DNA of 64,000 bases from Burkholderia seminalis DSM 23518 (lineage in GTDB: Bacteria; Pseudomonadota; Gammaproteobacteria; Burkholderiales; Burkholderiaceae), in the NCBI RefSeq assembly GCF_902832885.1, contig NZ_CADFDK010000005.1, positions 1 to 64,000 on the forward strand, written 5' to 3'. Positions 20,333-28,189 of the stretch are shown here, piece by piece. The notes under the pieces are model-generated. The model was not told the origin of the DNA. It did no database searches and saw nothing but the letters and a program-made list of their open reading frames with translations. A program made the translations under genes and the position numbers. Numbering within the stretch: the first letter of the stretch is position 1; each line of letters starts with the position of its first letter.

Positions 20333-21142
20333 ATGCGCACCTGGCGTCTCGAGCGACCGACTCTCAACGCGCAGCTGGATATCTCCCGCGCGACGCGTCT
20401 CGTCGCCGCGATCGGCGGCCACGAGGCGAACGCGTTCGCAGCCGAAGTCCTGAAGCTGTTCGACGCTGCGCTGTCGATCACGCAGTGCACGATCTTCGCG
20501 TACGAATTCGGCAATCGCCCGCGCACGATGTCGGTTGCCGATCATCGCGGCGGCCGCTACCTGCGCGACGTCGCCGACACCTACGCACGGCACTTCTACG
20601 CACTCGACGGCAACCAGCCGATCGTATCGGCCGCCCATCGCGGCACGCACCGCCACGACCTGCTGCTGCATCAGCAAGCGGGCGACGAGATCGCTCACGA
20701 AGCGTATCGCGCGGCATGCTATCGCGGCCCCGACGTATCCGACCGGCTGGCGCTGCTGGTGCAGCCCGACGATGCGACGTGGCTGTCGATCAACCTGTAC
20801 CGCGCCCATCGCAGCGGCGCGTTCCAGCCGCGCGAGATCGCGGCGATCGAAACGCTCGCGCCGCTGATCGCGCAGGCGGCGAAGCATCACTACGCACTCG
20901 CCGGCGCGACGCAGGTCGGCATCCCGCAACGGATGCTCGCGCGATTGCGCCATGCGTGCCCCGACCTGTCCAAGCGCGAACTCGACGTGCTGCGCGGCAT
21001 GCTCGAAGGCCAGACCGCGCGCGAGATCGGCGAGACGATCGGCGTGAAGGCATCGAGCGTCGTCACCTATCAGAAGCGCGCGTATCGGCGCCTCGGCATT
21101 TCGAGCCAGCGCGAACTGTTTGCGCTGTGCATGCAGCCCTGA
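20333..21142 (+). CDS. LuxR-family regulator (solo)
   Basis: 269 aa starting MRTWRLERPTLNAQLDISRA. The C-terminal LuxR helix-turn-helix spans ~205-266: LSKRELDVLRGMLEGQTARE, 'IGVKASSVVTYQKRAYRRLG'. The first ~190 residues lack the invariant aromatic/Asp pattern of acyl-homoserine-lactone binding domains and match no sensor domain I know. No luxI gene is nearby. It lies 155 bases upstream of an FAD monooxygenase transcribed the same way, which it might control. The frame is open further upstream into the tRNA terminator, which is not coding. Confidence 0.82.
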   Translation: MRTWRLERPTLNAQLDISRATRLVAAIGGHEANAFAAEVLKLFDAALSITQCTIFAYEFGNRPRTMSVADHRGGRYLRDVADTYARHFYALDGNQPIVSAAHRGTHRHDLLLHQQAGDEIAHEAYRAACYRGPDVSDRLALLVQPDDATWLSINLYRAHRSGAFQPREIAAIETLAPLIAQAAKHHYALAGATQVGIPQRMLARLRHACPDLSKRELDVLRGMLEGQTAREIGETIGVKASSVVTYQKRAYRRLGISSQRELFALCMQP

Positions 21143-21297
21143 CCCGTTTCGGTTCGCGACGAACGTAGCGCCGCCACGCCCGCCGTACCCGAAATGGGGA
21201 CAACGGCGACACGCCCGGCTTCCATACTGCATCGACCCGTTGCCCCATCGCATCGCCGATGCGCGCACGTCGAGTCAGACCACCGTGGAAGCCAACG

Positions 21298-23037
21298 ATG
21301 ATCATCGCGTTCAAACCCTATCCGTTCGTCGCCGCGCGCCATTCCACGCATCTGCCGGACTGCGTCGACGGCATCGATACGCACCGGCATCGCGTCGCGA
21401 TCGTCGGCGGCGGCCCCGTGGGCCTCGCCGTCGCGCTCGGCCTCGCGAATCACGGCATTCGCAGCGTGTTGATCGAAGCCGACGATTCGGTCTGTCACGG
21501 CAGCCGCGCGATCTGCATTTCGCGCCGCAGCCTCGAGATCATCGAACGGCTCGGCGCGCTCGACGATTTCCTGCGCACCGGGCTGCCATGGACCGGCGGA
21601 CGCAGTTTCCATCGCGACGACGAAGTGCTGCACTTCACGATGCCGCAAGACGAGAACCAGAAGCTGCCGCCGATGGTGAACCTCGCGCAGTATCACATCG
21701 AGCAGTTCCTGCTGGACGCCGCGCGACGCCGCGCCGATTTCATCGAGATCCGCTGGCAGACGAAGGTCACCGGCGTCACGCGACAACCGGACGGCGTACG
21801 CCTGGACGTCGACACGCCGCTCGGCGGCTACGCGCTCGACGCCGACTGGGTCGTCGCATGCGACGGCGGACGCAGCACGATGCGCGACGCGCTCGGTCTG
21901 TCGCTCCGCGGCACGCGCTACGAGGGCCGCTATGTGATCGTCGACATCGCGCTCGACAGCAACCGGCCGACCGAGCGCCTCGCGTACTTCGATCCGTCGT
22001 CGAACCCGGGCTCGACGGTGCTCGTCCACAAGCAGCCCGACAACGTGTGGCGGATCGACTACCAGTTGCGCGACGACGAGGATGCCGACGCGGCCGTGAA
22101 GCCCGAGCACGTGATCCCCCGCGTGCAGAACCTGCTCGACATGATGGGCGAGCGCGGCCCATGGTCGCCGATCTGGATCACGATCTACAAGGCGAACGCA
22201 CTGACGCTCGAACGCTACCGGCACGACCGCGTGCTGTTCTGCGGCGACGCCGCGCACCTCGTGCCGATCTTCGGCGTGCGCGGCGCGAATTCGGGCATCG
22301 ACGATGCCGACAACCTCGCGTGGAAACTCGCGTACGTGCTGCGCGGCATCGCGTCGGACGCACTGCTCGACAGTTACTCGGACGAACGCGTGTTCGCGAC
22401 GCACGAGAATCTGCGTTACGGCACGAAGAGCACCGAGTTCATGGCGCCGCCGTCGTTTGCCTTCGAACTGATGCGAAAGGCCGTGCTGACGCTCGCGCGC
22501 CGGCATCCGGCACTGCGTTCGCTGATCAACCCGCGCCAGACATCGGCTATCGCGTATGCGAAGTCGCCGCTGAATGCCGCCGAGCGCGACACGTTCGCGG
22601 CCGGCCCGGCGCCCGGCACGGTACTCGTCGAATGTCCGCTGACGCTGTACGCGCCACTCGGCGGCGGCACGCGCAGCGGCCACCTGACCGATCTCGTCGC
22701 GCCGCGCTTCACCGCGTTCTGCTTCACGCGCGATGGCGTGCCCGATCCGTCGCTCGCCGAACTCGAGCGGCGCGTGCAGGACGCGCACGTGCCGTTCACG
22801 CTCGTCACGCTCGCACGCCAGGCGGGGCCGCGACACCCGGCCTGCGCCGGCCATGACGACGACGGCCGGCTGTTCGACCTGTACTGCGCACGCGACGGCA
22901 CCGTCTATCTCGTGCGACCGGACGGGCACGTACTCGGCCGCTGGCACGACGCGCGCGCCGACGATCTCGCCGCCGCGCTCGAACGCGCGCTCCACCCGCC
23001 CACGTCAACCGAGACCGACCTTCAGGAGACCGCATGA
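21298..23037 (+). CDS. FAD-dependent aromatic-ring monooxygenase-like oxidoreductase
   Basis: 579 aa, class A flavoprotein monooxygenase type (PheA/MhpA/TfdB). The FAD Rossmann motif VAIVGGGPVGLAVALGLA spans residues ~34-51; the DG motif is VVACDGGRSTMRDALG; the GD motif is LFCGDAAHLVPIFGVRGANS. A thioredoxin-like C-terminal domain follows. It probably hydroxylates a phenolic or other aromatic substrate using NAD(P)H and O2; the substrate is unknown. The ATG at 21298 is preferred because MIIAFKPYPF leads directly into the FAD domain. It overlaps the DUF2783 gene by four bases. Confidence 0.85.
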   Translation: MIIAFKPYPFVAARHSTHLPDCVDGIDTHRHRVAIVGGGPVGLAVALGLANHGIRSVLIEADDSVCHGSRAICISRRSLEIIERLGALDDFLRTGLPWTGGRSFHRDDEVLHFTMPQDENQKLPPMVNLAQYHIEQFLLDAARRRADFIEIRWQTKVTGVTRQPDGVRLDVDTPLGGYALDADWVVACDGGRSTMRDALGLSLRGTRYEGRYVIVDIALDSNRPTERLAYFDPSSNPGSTVLVHKQPDNVWRIDYQLRDDEDADAAVKPEHVIPRVQNLLDMMGERGPWSPIWITIYKANALTLERYRHDRVLFCGDAAHLVPIFGVRGANSGIDDADNLAWKLAYVLRGIASDALLDSYSDERVFATHENLRYGTKSTEFMAPPSFAFELMRKAVLTLARRHPALRSLINPRQTSAIAYAKSPLNAAERDTFAAGPAPGTVLVECPLTLYAPLGGGTRSGHLTDLVAPRFTAFCFTRDGVPDPSLAELERRVQDAHVPFTLVTLARQAGPRHPACAGHDDDGRLFDLYCARDGTVYLVRPDGHVLGRWHDARADDLAAALERALHPPTSTETDLQETA

Positions 23038-23255
23038 TCACGGATATCGAACGCGACACGCTCTACACCGACCTGTGCCGCACGATGACGCGGATCGGTG
23101 AAACCGACGCACCGCTTTTTCTCGCCCGCTTCGCACTCCTGTCGATTGAGACGATAGCCGATCCCGCGATCGTCGCACGACTGATCGCCGATGCTGGCGA
23201 AGGGCTGCCCGATGCAAACGTTCCGGTGGCGGCACGCGGACAGCGGGACGTCTGA
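23034..23255 (+). CDS. DUF2783 small protein
   Basis: 73 aa. Its ATG overlaps the stop of the monooxygenase (ATGA), so translation is coupled. DUF2783 proteins typically accompany this kind of FAD oxygenase, which suggests an accessory role. Motifs visible are 'LYTDLCRTMTRIGE', 'LFLARFALLSIE' and 'IADAGEGL'. There is no signal or membrane segment. The precise function is unknown. Confidence 0.82.
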   Translation: MITDIERDTLYTDLCRTMTRIGETDAPLFLARFALLSIETIADPAIVARLIADAGEGLPDANVPVAARGQRDV

Positions 23256-23491
23256 CCGGCCAGGTCCGTCCCCACCCATTTCTTACATATTCATTTCATG
23301 ACGCGTCGCAGCCAGACGAATTCCCCTGGAAAATCCGCTTAAGGGTGCATAACATTACTTAACGATCCTGACCCGTCTATCGCGTTACATTGCGTGGGCG
23401 GCGCGGCGGGTCGCATGCCGCTTTCATCCAGCTTGCGGCACACGACAGCCGTTGCCCGGTCATTTCGACTCAACCCAAGGAGAGGACCACC

Positions 23492-23746
23492 ATGACTCAT
23501 GGCTTGATTATGTGGCTCATCATCGGCGCGATCGCCGGCTGGCTTGCCGGGCTGCTCGTGAAAGGCGGCGGCTTCGGACTGATCGTCGACATCATCGTCG
23601 GGATCGTCGGCGCGGTGATCGGCGGCTGGCTCGCCGGAGTACTCGGCATCAGCGTCGGCAGCGGCTTCATCGGCTCGGTGATCGTCGCGGTCGTCGGTGC
23701 GGTGATCCTGCTGTTCGTGATCCGGCTATTCAAACGAGCGGCCTGA
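23492..23746 (+). CDS. GlsB/YeaQ/YmgE family small membrane protein
   Basis: 84 aa, three hydrophobic helices with Gly-rich turns ('IIGAIAGWLAGLLVKGGGFG', 'GVVGAVIGGWLAG' type). This is the transglycosylase-associated (YeaQ/YmgE) family, small inner-membrane proteins often induced by stress. A strong AAGGAGAGG site precedes the ATG. The 235 bases upstream are AT-richer and may carry a stress promoter; I cannot define its boxes. Confidence 0.88.
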   Translation: MTHGLIMWLIIGAIAGWLAGLLVKGGGFGLIVDIIVGIVGAVIGGWLAGVLGISVGSGFIGSVIVAVVGAVILLFVIRLFKRAA

Positions 23747-23757
23747 CGCTTCTCTCC

Positions 23758-23779
23758 ACGCGCCTTCGGGCGCGTTTTC
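23758..23779 (+). terminator. Terminator after GlsB-like gene
   Basis: ACGCGCC-TTCG-GGCGCGT followed by TTTTC; a 7-bp stem with a stable TTCG loop. Confidence 0.8.
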
Positions 23780-23825
23780 GCATCAGGCCGGCGCGCGGCC
23801 CGTTTGCCGCGCGCCGCCCGTTCGA

Positions 23826-24148
23826 TCACCGCTTCGCGTGCTGCAACTCGCCGTCGAGCACGTCGGTCGTCAACACCCCGCTGCGCGCTTCGCGTGCACG
23901 ATCGCGCCCGATCCACACGGTGCGCGGCATGTCCCCCGCCATCCCGCATCCAGTGCCGCGCGCAAACGCTCGGGCACCGGTTCCGCGTGTGCATGCCGCG
24001 CGAGCGCTTACGCGAGCGCCGCACCGTTGTCGTCGTACGCATCCATCACGACCATCGCGAGCTACCCGTCCGGATGAAGGCGCTGTCATGCGACCCGATG
24101 CGCGAATGGAACACGTCGCACCCGCCGGAGACAACGCCGCGAACGACT
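23826..24148 (-). pseudogene. Frameshifted, truncated remnant, possibly TlpA/redoxin-like
   Basis: Directly after the TonB receptor stop, on the same strand, three different frames in turn read like protein with G/C-rich third positions. They are CDVFHSRIGSHDSAFIRTG, then LAMVVMDAYDDNGAALA, then GDMPRTVWIGRDRAREARSG down to the stop at 23826. Read together they look like the C-terminal part of one gene broken by at least two frameshifts, with its beginning missing. The order W-x-G-[DE]-x-P-R-T ... S-G-x-L-T resembles the end of TlpA-like thioredoxin-fold proteins, but that naming is weak. Confidence 0.5.
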
Positions 24149-26488
24149 TCACAGCGACCATTTCAGTTCTCCGTAGAAGGTACGGCCCGGATACGGATGG
24201 AACACGTAGTAGCGGCGATCCGTCAGGTTGTCGATGCCGAGCGATGCGGTCCAGTGACGATCGAGGCGATAGCGCGCCTTCAGGTCGACGACCGTAAACG
24301 AGCTCGTGCCGCCGTACACGTCCGGATTCACATCGCTGTTGTCGAGCGTGTTGAACTGGCGGCCCGAGTAGCGCACGCCGACGCTCGCGAGCCAGTGCTC
24401 GTCGAAGCGATAGGACGCCAGCAGGTTCGCGCGCATGCGCGGAATGCGCGGGAAGCGCGAGCCGACGTAGGCAGGATTCGCGGCATCGGCGAGGATCTGC
24501 GCATTGCTGGCCGATACGTTCGCGTCGATCGCGAGCCCCCTCAGCCCGACGTTCTCGCCGCTGAACGCGAGCTCGACACCGCGTACGCGCACGCGGTCGA
24601 CGTTCGAGACGTTGGTGACGGTCGTCGCGCCCGACACGGTCGTCTGGCTGTAGATCGAATCGCGCAGGTCGCTCTGGAACACGCTCGCACGCACGACGCC
24701 GACACCGACGTCGCGCTCGGCCGTGAAGTCCCAGTCGATCGCCTTTTCCGGCCGCAGGTTCGGGTTGTTGTTGACGATCGCATTGTTCGAGATCGTGCCC
24801 TGGAACAGCTCGCCGACGGTCGGGAACCGCGTGCCGGTCGCGAACGACAGCCGGAAGCGCCACACGTCCGTCGCGTCCCATTGCAGCGCAACCTTCGGCG
24901 ACAGCGCGTTCGCGCTGCGATCCGCATAACCGAGCGTGCCGCCCGCGTTGCCGAGCGCGCCGCCGTAAGCATCCCAGCGCTCGTAGCGCAACCCGAGCGT
25001 CGCGAGCCAGCCCGGCGCGAAGCGCCACGCATCCTGCCCGAACAGCGCCTGCGTGCGCGTGTCGCCGCGATAGACGCTCGCGAGCGACGTGGTCGGCCCG
25101 GCGAGCCAGTCGGCCGTGTTGTACGTGACGTTGCGCAGGAAGTAGTTGTCGTAGTGGTAACCGAACGTGAACGTGTGGCCCTTCACTGCCGGCGCCTCGG
25201 CCTTCAGGTCGAGCGTGCGCCAGCCGGTGCCGTCGCCCTGGAACAGCGTGCCCGCCCCGCCCTGCACGGTCGAGGCCGCGCGCAGCACGTCGCGCGACAC
25301 GTCGTACGCGGACACGACGCCCGACAGCCGCCAACCCGAATCGAGCCGGCCGTTCAGGCCCAGCGCGTACAGCCAGTTCTCCTGGTCGCCGCGTTGCGGC
25401 GCGAACGCGTTCGGCGCGACGGTCATGTTCCGCCCGCCGATCGACACGTTGCCGCCGTAGACCGGGTTGCCGGCCGCGTCGCGCAGGAAGGTTTCGCCGT
25501 GCTGCCGGTAATGGTTCTCCCAATGCCCGAGCGTGAGCGTCGCATCGACGCGGTCGGTGAACGCGTAGCCCATCCGGACCGTCTCGTTGAGCTGCTCGGT
25601 CCGCTCGATCGTCTGCGCGCCGACGATCGTCCGCGGCTTGCCGTTCGGCCCGATGTCGGTCGCGGCACCCGTGACGGGTACGGCGGTGCCCAGCTTCGGG
25701 GTGTAGGCCGAATTGGGACTCGCATACTGCATCGGCTGACCGTTGTTCTCGAGCCGGTCGAGCGACAGCGCGAACCAGAACCGGCCGACGCGGTCGGCGA
25801 TCCGCGCGGTCTGATGATTGCCGCCGAAGCTGTTCGCGAATCCGTAGCCGTCGTGATAGCGCTGCGTGAAGAATTGCGTCGACAGCGACGCCTCGAGCTC
25901 GTCCGGCCGTCGCGTCGTGAGCAGCACCGTCGAGCCGATCGCGTTGCCGGGATACAGCGCGGAAAAGGGGCCGTAGAGCACGTCGACGCGCGCGATGTCG
26001 TCAGGCGGAATCAGCGACCAGCGCGGCGGGTACGCATAACTCGACCCGAGCAGGTTCGACAGCAGCACACCGTCCGCGTACACGAGCCCGCGCGCGCTCT
26101 GCAGCTCGTTGAAGTCGCGGCCCGCGAACACGCTGTTGCGGTCGCCGATATAGCGCTTGCGGACCATCAGGTTCGGCGCGTACTTCAGCGCGTCCTCGGT
26201 GGTGACGTTGGTATGCGACTCGATCTGCTCGCGCGTGATCGACGTGACGACGGCCGGCGTATCCGGATCGACCGGCTGCCGCTGGGCGGTCACGCTGACG
26301 GCGGTCAGCGTGCCGCCGGACGGTGCCGGCGGCACGGCGGCGCTGGCCGGGCGCTCGACACCGCCGGGGACCGCATCGGCGGGCGCATCGACCGCCGATG
26401 CGGCGTGCGCGGCGGGCCACGCAAAAGCGGCCGCGCATGCGAGCGCGAGCCGGCCGCGCGGCAACCGCGCGACGTGGGTAAACGACAT
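24149..26488 (-). CDS. TonB-dependent outer-membrane receptor
   Basis: 779 aa. A signal peptide ends about residue 30 (AHAA). The plug domain is at ~65-200 ('SITREQIESHTNVTTEDALK', 'GRDFNELQSARGLVYADGVL', 'DIARVDVLYGPFSALYPGNA') and a 22-strand barrel follows, ending NLTDRRYYVFHPYPGRTFY...W-x-L. It imports a metal complex or other large ligand with energy from TonB. The ligand is not evident. A DUF2946 gene lies immediately upstream on the same strand, which in related bacteria is often linked to copper handling, so a metal ligand is possible. I see no clear Fur box. Confidence 0.9.
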   Translation of the reverse strand: MSFTHVARLPRGRLALACAAAFAWPAAHAASAVDAPADAVPGGVERPASAAVPPAPSGGTLTAVSVTAQRQPVDPDTPAVVTSITREQIESHTNVTTEDALKYAPNLMVRKRYIGDRNSVFAGRDFNELQSARGLVYADGVLLSNLLGSSYAYPPRWSLIPPDDIARVDVLYGPFSALYPGNAIGSTVLLTTRRPDELEASLSTQFFTQRYHDGYGFANSFGGNHQTARIADRVGRFWFALSLDRLENNGQPMQYASPNSAYTPKLGTAVPVTGAATDIGPNGKPRTIVGAQTIERTEQLNETVRMGYAFTDRVDATLTLGHWENHYRQHGETFLRDAAGNPVYGGNVSIGGRNMTVAPNAFAPQRGDQENWLYALGLNGRLDSGWRLSGVVSAYDVSRDVLRAASTVQGGAGTLFQGDGTGWRTLDLKAEAPAVKGHTFTFGYHYDNYFLRNVTYNTADWLAGPTTSLASVYRGDTRTQALFGQDAWRFAPGWLATLGLRYERWDAYGGALGNAGGTLGYADRSANALSPKVALQWDATDVWRFRLSFATGTRFPTVGELFQGTISNNAIVNNNPNLRPEKAIDWDFTAERDVGVGVVRASVFQSDLRDSIYSQTTVSGATTVTNVSNVDRVRVRGVELAFSGENVGLRGLAIDANVSASNAQILADAANPAYVGSRFPRIPRMRANLLASYRFDEHWLASVGVRYSGRQFNTLDNSDVNPDVYGGTSSFTVVDLKARYRLDRHWTASLGIDNLTDRRYYVFHPYPGRTFYGELKWSL

Positions 26489-26612
26489 GAAGTGAATTCC
26501 TGAAAACGTGATCGGACACCGCCGGGCACGCGCGCGCGCCGCGCACGCACGACGCGGCGCGCGGACCGGGCCGCGGACGGCACGCGCGCCGCCGGGGCGC
26601 GCACGACATCAA

Positions 26613-27002
26613 TCAGATCGGGACGTTTTCAGGCGGGGCCCGCGGCTGCGCGAGACGAATGCGCTTGCGGGGAAAATCGGGAACGGCCGGCGCGGCCACG
26701 CGATACGCGAACGTCCGCACGAAGCCCGGCATGTCGGGCAGGCGCGTGCCGAGCGCGAGGTTCGCCGCGAAGCCCGGGCAGTACACGCAGTGCGGCACGC
26801 CGGCATGGTCGAACGACGACGTGTCGCGGTCGTCGCCCGCTTGGGCGAGCACGACCTGGCGCGCGCCCGCTGCACTGCACAACTCGAGCGTGAGCGCGCC
26901 CGACCCGCTCGACGCAAGACGCGCGTAGCCGACGACGGGCGACAGTACGTTCAGTACCAGCGCCAGCCATACGAGGCCGATCCATCGCGTCGTTCGTCTC
27001 AT
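26613..27002 (-). CDS. DUF2946 family protein
   Basis: 129 aa from MRRTTRWIGLVWLALVLNVL, an N-terminal hydrophobic segment acting as signal or anchor. The middle has the DUF2946 pattern, Ser/Gly-rich 'LELCSAAGARQVVLA', then DHAGVPHCVYCPGF with a Cys-x-x-Cys that could bind metal or haem. The tail is Pro-rich. It is transcribed toward the TonB receptor 124 bases away and probably shares its operon. An upstream in-frame extension to 27071 lacks a ribosome site. Confidence 0.75.
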   Translation of the reverse strand: MRRTTRWIGLVWLALVLNVLSPVVGYARLASSGSGALTLELCSAAGARQVVLAQAGDDRDTSSFDHAGVPHCVYCPGFAANLALGTRLPDMPGFVRTFAYRVAAPAVPDFPRKRIRLAQPRAPPENVPI

Positions 27003-27200
27003 CGCGGTCCAGGAAAAAGTGCGCGCAAGTATAACAAGCGACCCGATTGTTGCTGAATGCGCAGGAGGCAATAGCGGCCATCACACCTCGCGCCGCAGCG
27101 CATGTGCCGTTAATACAACAGAGACAAAATCTAACGATTCGCCACTGGCATAAATCCAAGCACGAGGTTGATAATCATCGAACCTGCTGGAGAAATGACC

Positions 27201-27347
27201 ATGGACGAAAGACCCACTCGCATGCCACCGCCCGAGCAAGTGATGAGCCCGGATCCGGAACCCGTCGGCGTGGAATTCCTCGCCGAATTGCCCGAGCACG
27301 TGCGGGCATTCTTCGACGAGCAGCACAAGCTGTACTCGCCGAAGTGA
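27201..27347 (+). CDS. Small hypothetical protein (48 aa)
   Basis: It begins MDERPTRMPPPEQVMSP and ends in FFDEQHKLYSPK. CTGGAGA stands seven bases before the ATG at 27201; an in-frame ATG at 27195 is too close to that site. It is acidic with a helical, Glu-rich C-terminal half and no membrane segment or signal. Third positions are G/C-rich. I recognise no family. It is divergent from the DUF2946 gene. The 223 bases after it hold nothing recognisable. Confidence 0.55.
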   Translation: MDERPTRMPPPEQVMSPDPEPVGVEFLAELPEHVRAFFDEQHKLYSPK

Positions 27348-27570
27348 ACGCCTGTCCGGTTCTGTAACCGCCACGTGTCGATCATCGCTATCGTGCGGTT
27401 CATCACTGCGCATCGCGCGCCATTCGCCTCGCACCCGGGCCGCAACAGCCTGACGGTGCCGGATCAGCTCGCCTGCTGATTCTTCTGTCGCGTCGCTACG
27501 CCGCGCGACTGTCTTCGTCTATCCTTCTGGTTTTCCACCTCCGGTCCGCCCGGCTCCTCCGATCATTCCG

Positions 27571-28164
27571 ATGAAGCAAGCCATTCGTGCCAGCGTCGCT
27601 GTCGCCGCGCTCGGTGTCGCCCTCTTTTCGTCGCCTCACATTGCCCGCGCCGACGGCGACGACACCGCGCTCACCAACCTCGTCGCACTCGCGTCGCAAC
27701 GCCTCGCGCTCGCCGAACCGGTCGCGCGGTGGAAGTGGGCGAATCAGAAGGCGATCGAGGACCCGCCGCGCGAAGCAGCCCTGCTTGCGTCGGTCGAAAA
27801 GCGCGCGACGCAAGCCGGCGTCGATCCGGCATTCGCACGGACGTTCTTCGAGGACCAGATCACCGCGAGCAAGGACGTGCAGAACGCACTGTTCGCGACC
27901 TGGCGCACGACGCGGCCGCCCGAGGGCACACCGCCCGACCTCGCGACCAGCACGCGCCCGGCGCTCGACCAGCTGACGCAGAAAATGCTCGCGGGCCTCG
28001 CGCAGGTCGCGCCGCTGCGCAATGCGCCCGATTGCCAGGCACGCCTCGCGCGCAGCATCACGAACTGGAAAACGCTGACGCGCTACGATTCGAAGCAGAC
28101 ACAGGCACTCGACACCGCGCTGTCGCACGTCTGCTCGGCCGGCGGCGCCAGCGCGATCGGCTGA
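27571..28164 (+). CDS. Periplasmic chorismate mutase (AroQ-gamma type)
   Basis: 197 aa. The signal peptide ends near residue 27 (HIARA-DG). The mature part is all-helical with 'LVALASQRLALAEPVARWKW', 'KAIEDPPREAALLASV' and 'FFEDQITASKDVQ', the secreted chorismate mutase pattern with its Arg, Lys and Gln/Glu active-site residues. It converts chorismate to prephenate in the periplasm. Cys residues in the C-terminal half may form a disulfide. No periplasmic dehydratase gene is adjacent. Confidence 0.85.
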   Translation: MKQAIRASVAVAALGVALFSSPHIARADGDDTALTNLVALASQRLALAEPVARWKWANQKAIEDPPREAALLASVEKRATQAGVDPAFARTFFEDQITASKDVQNALFATWRTTRPPEGTPPDLATSTRPALDQLTQKMLAGLAQVAPLRNAPDCQARLARSITNWKTLTRYDSKQTQALDTALSHVCSAGGASAIG

Positions 28165-28189
28165 CGCGGCCGGCGCCGCGCGCCCCCCC

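Noticed and set aside
23804-26503. 899-codon open frame on the plus strand
   Set aside because: Antisense to the TonB receptor, which has a signal peptide, plug and barrel; the plus frame is Arg/Glu/Val-rich shadow.
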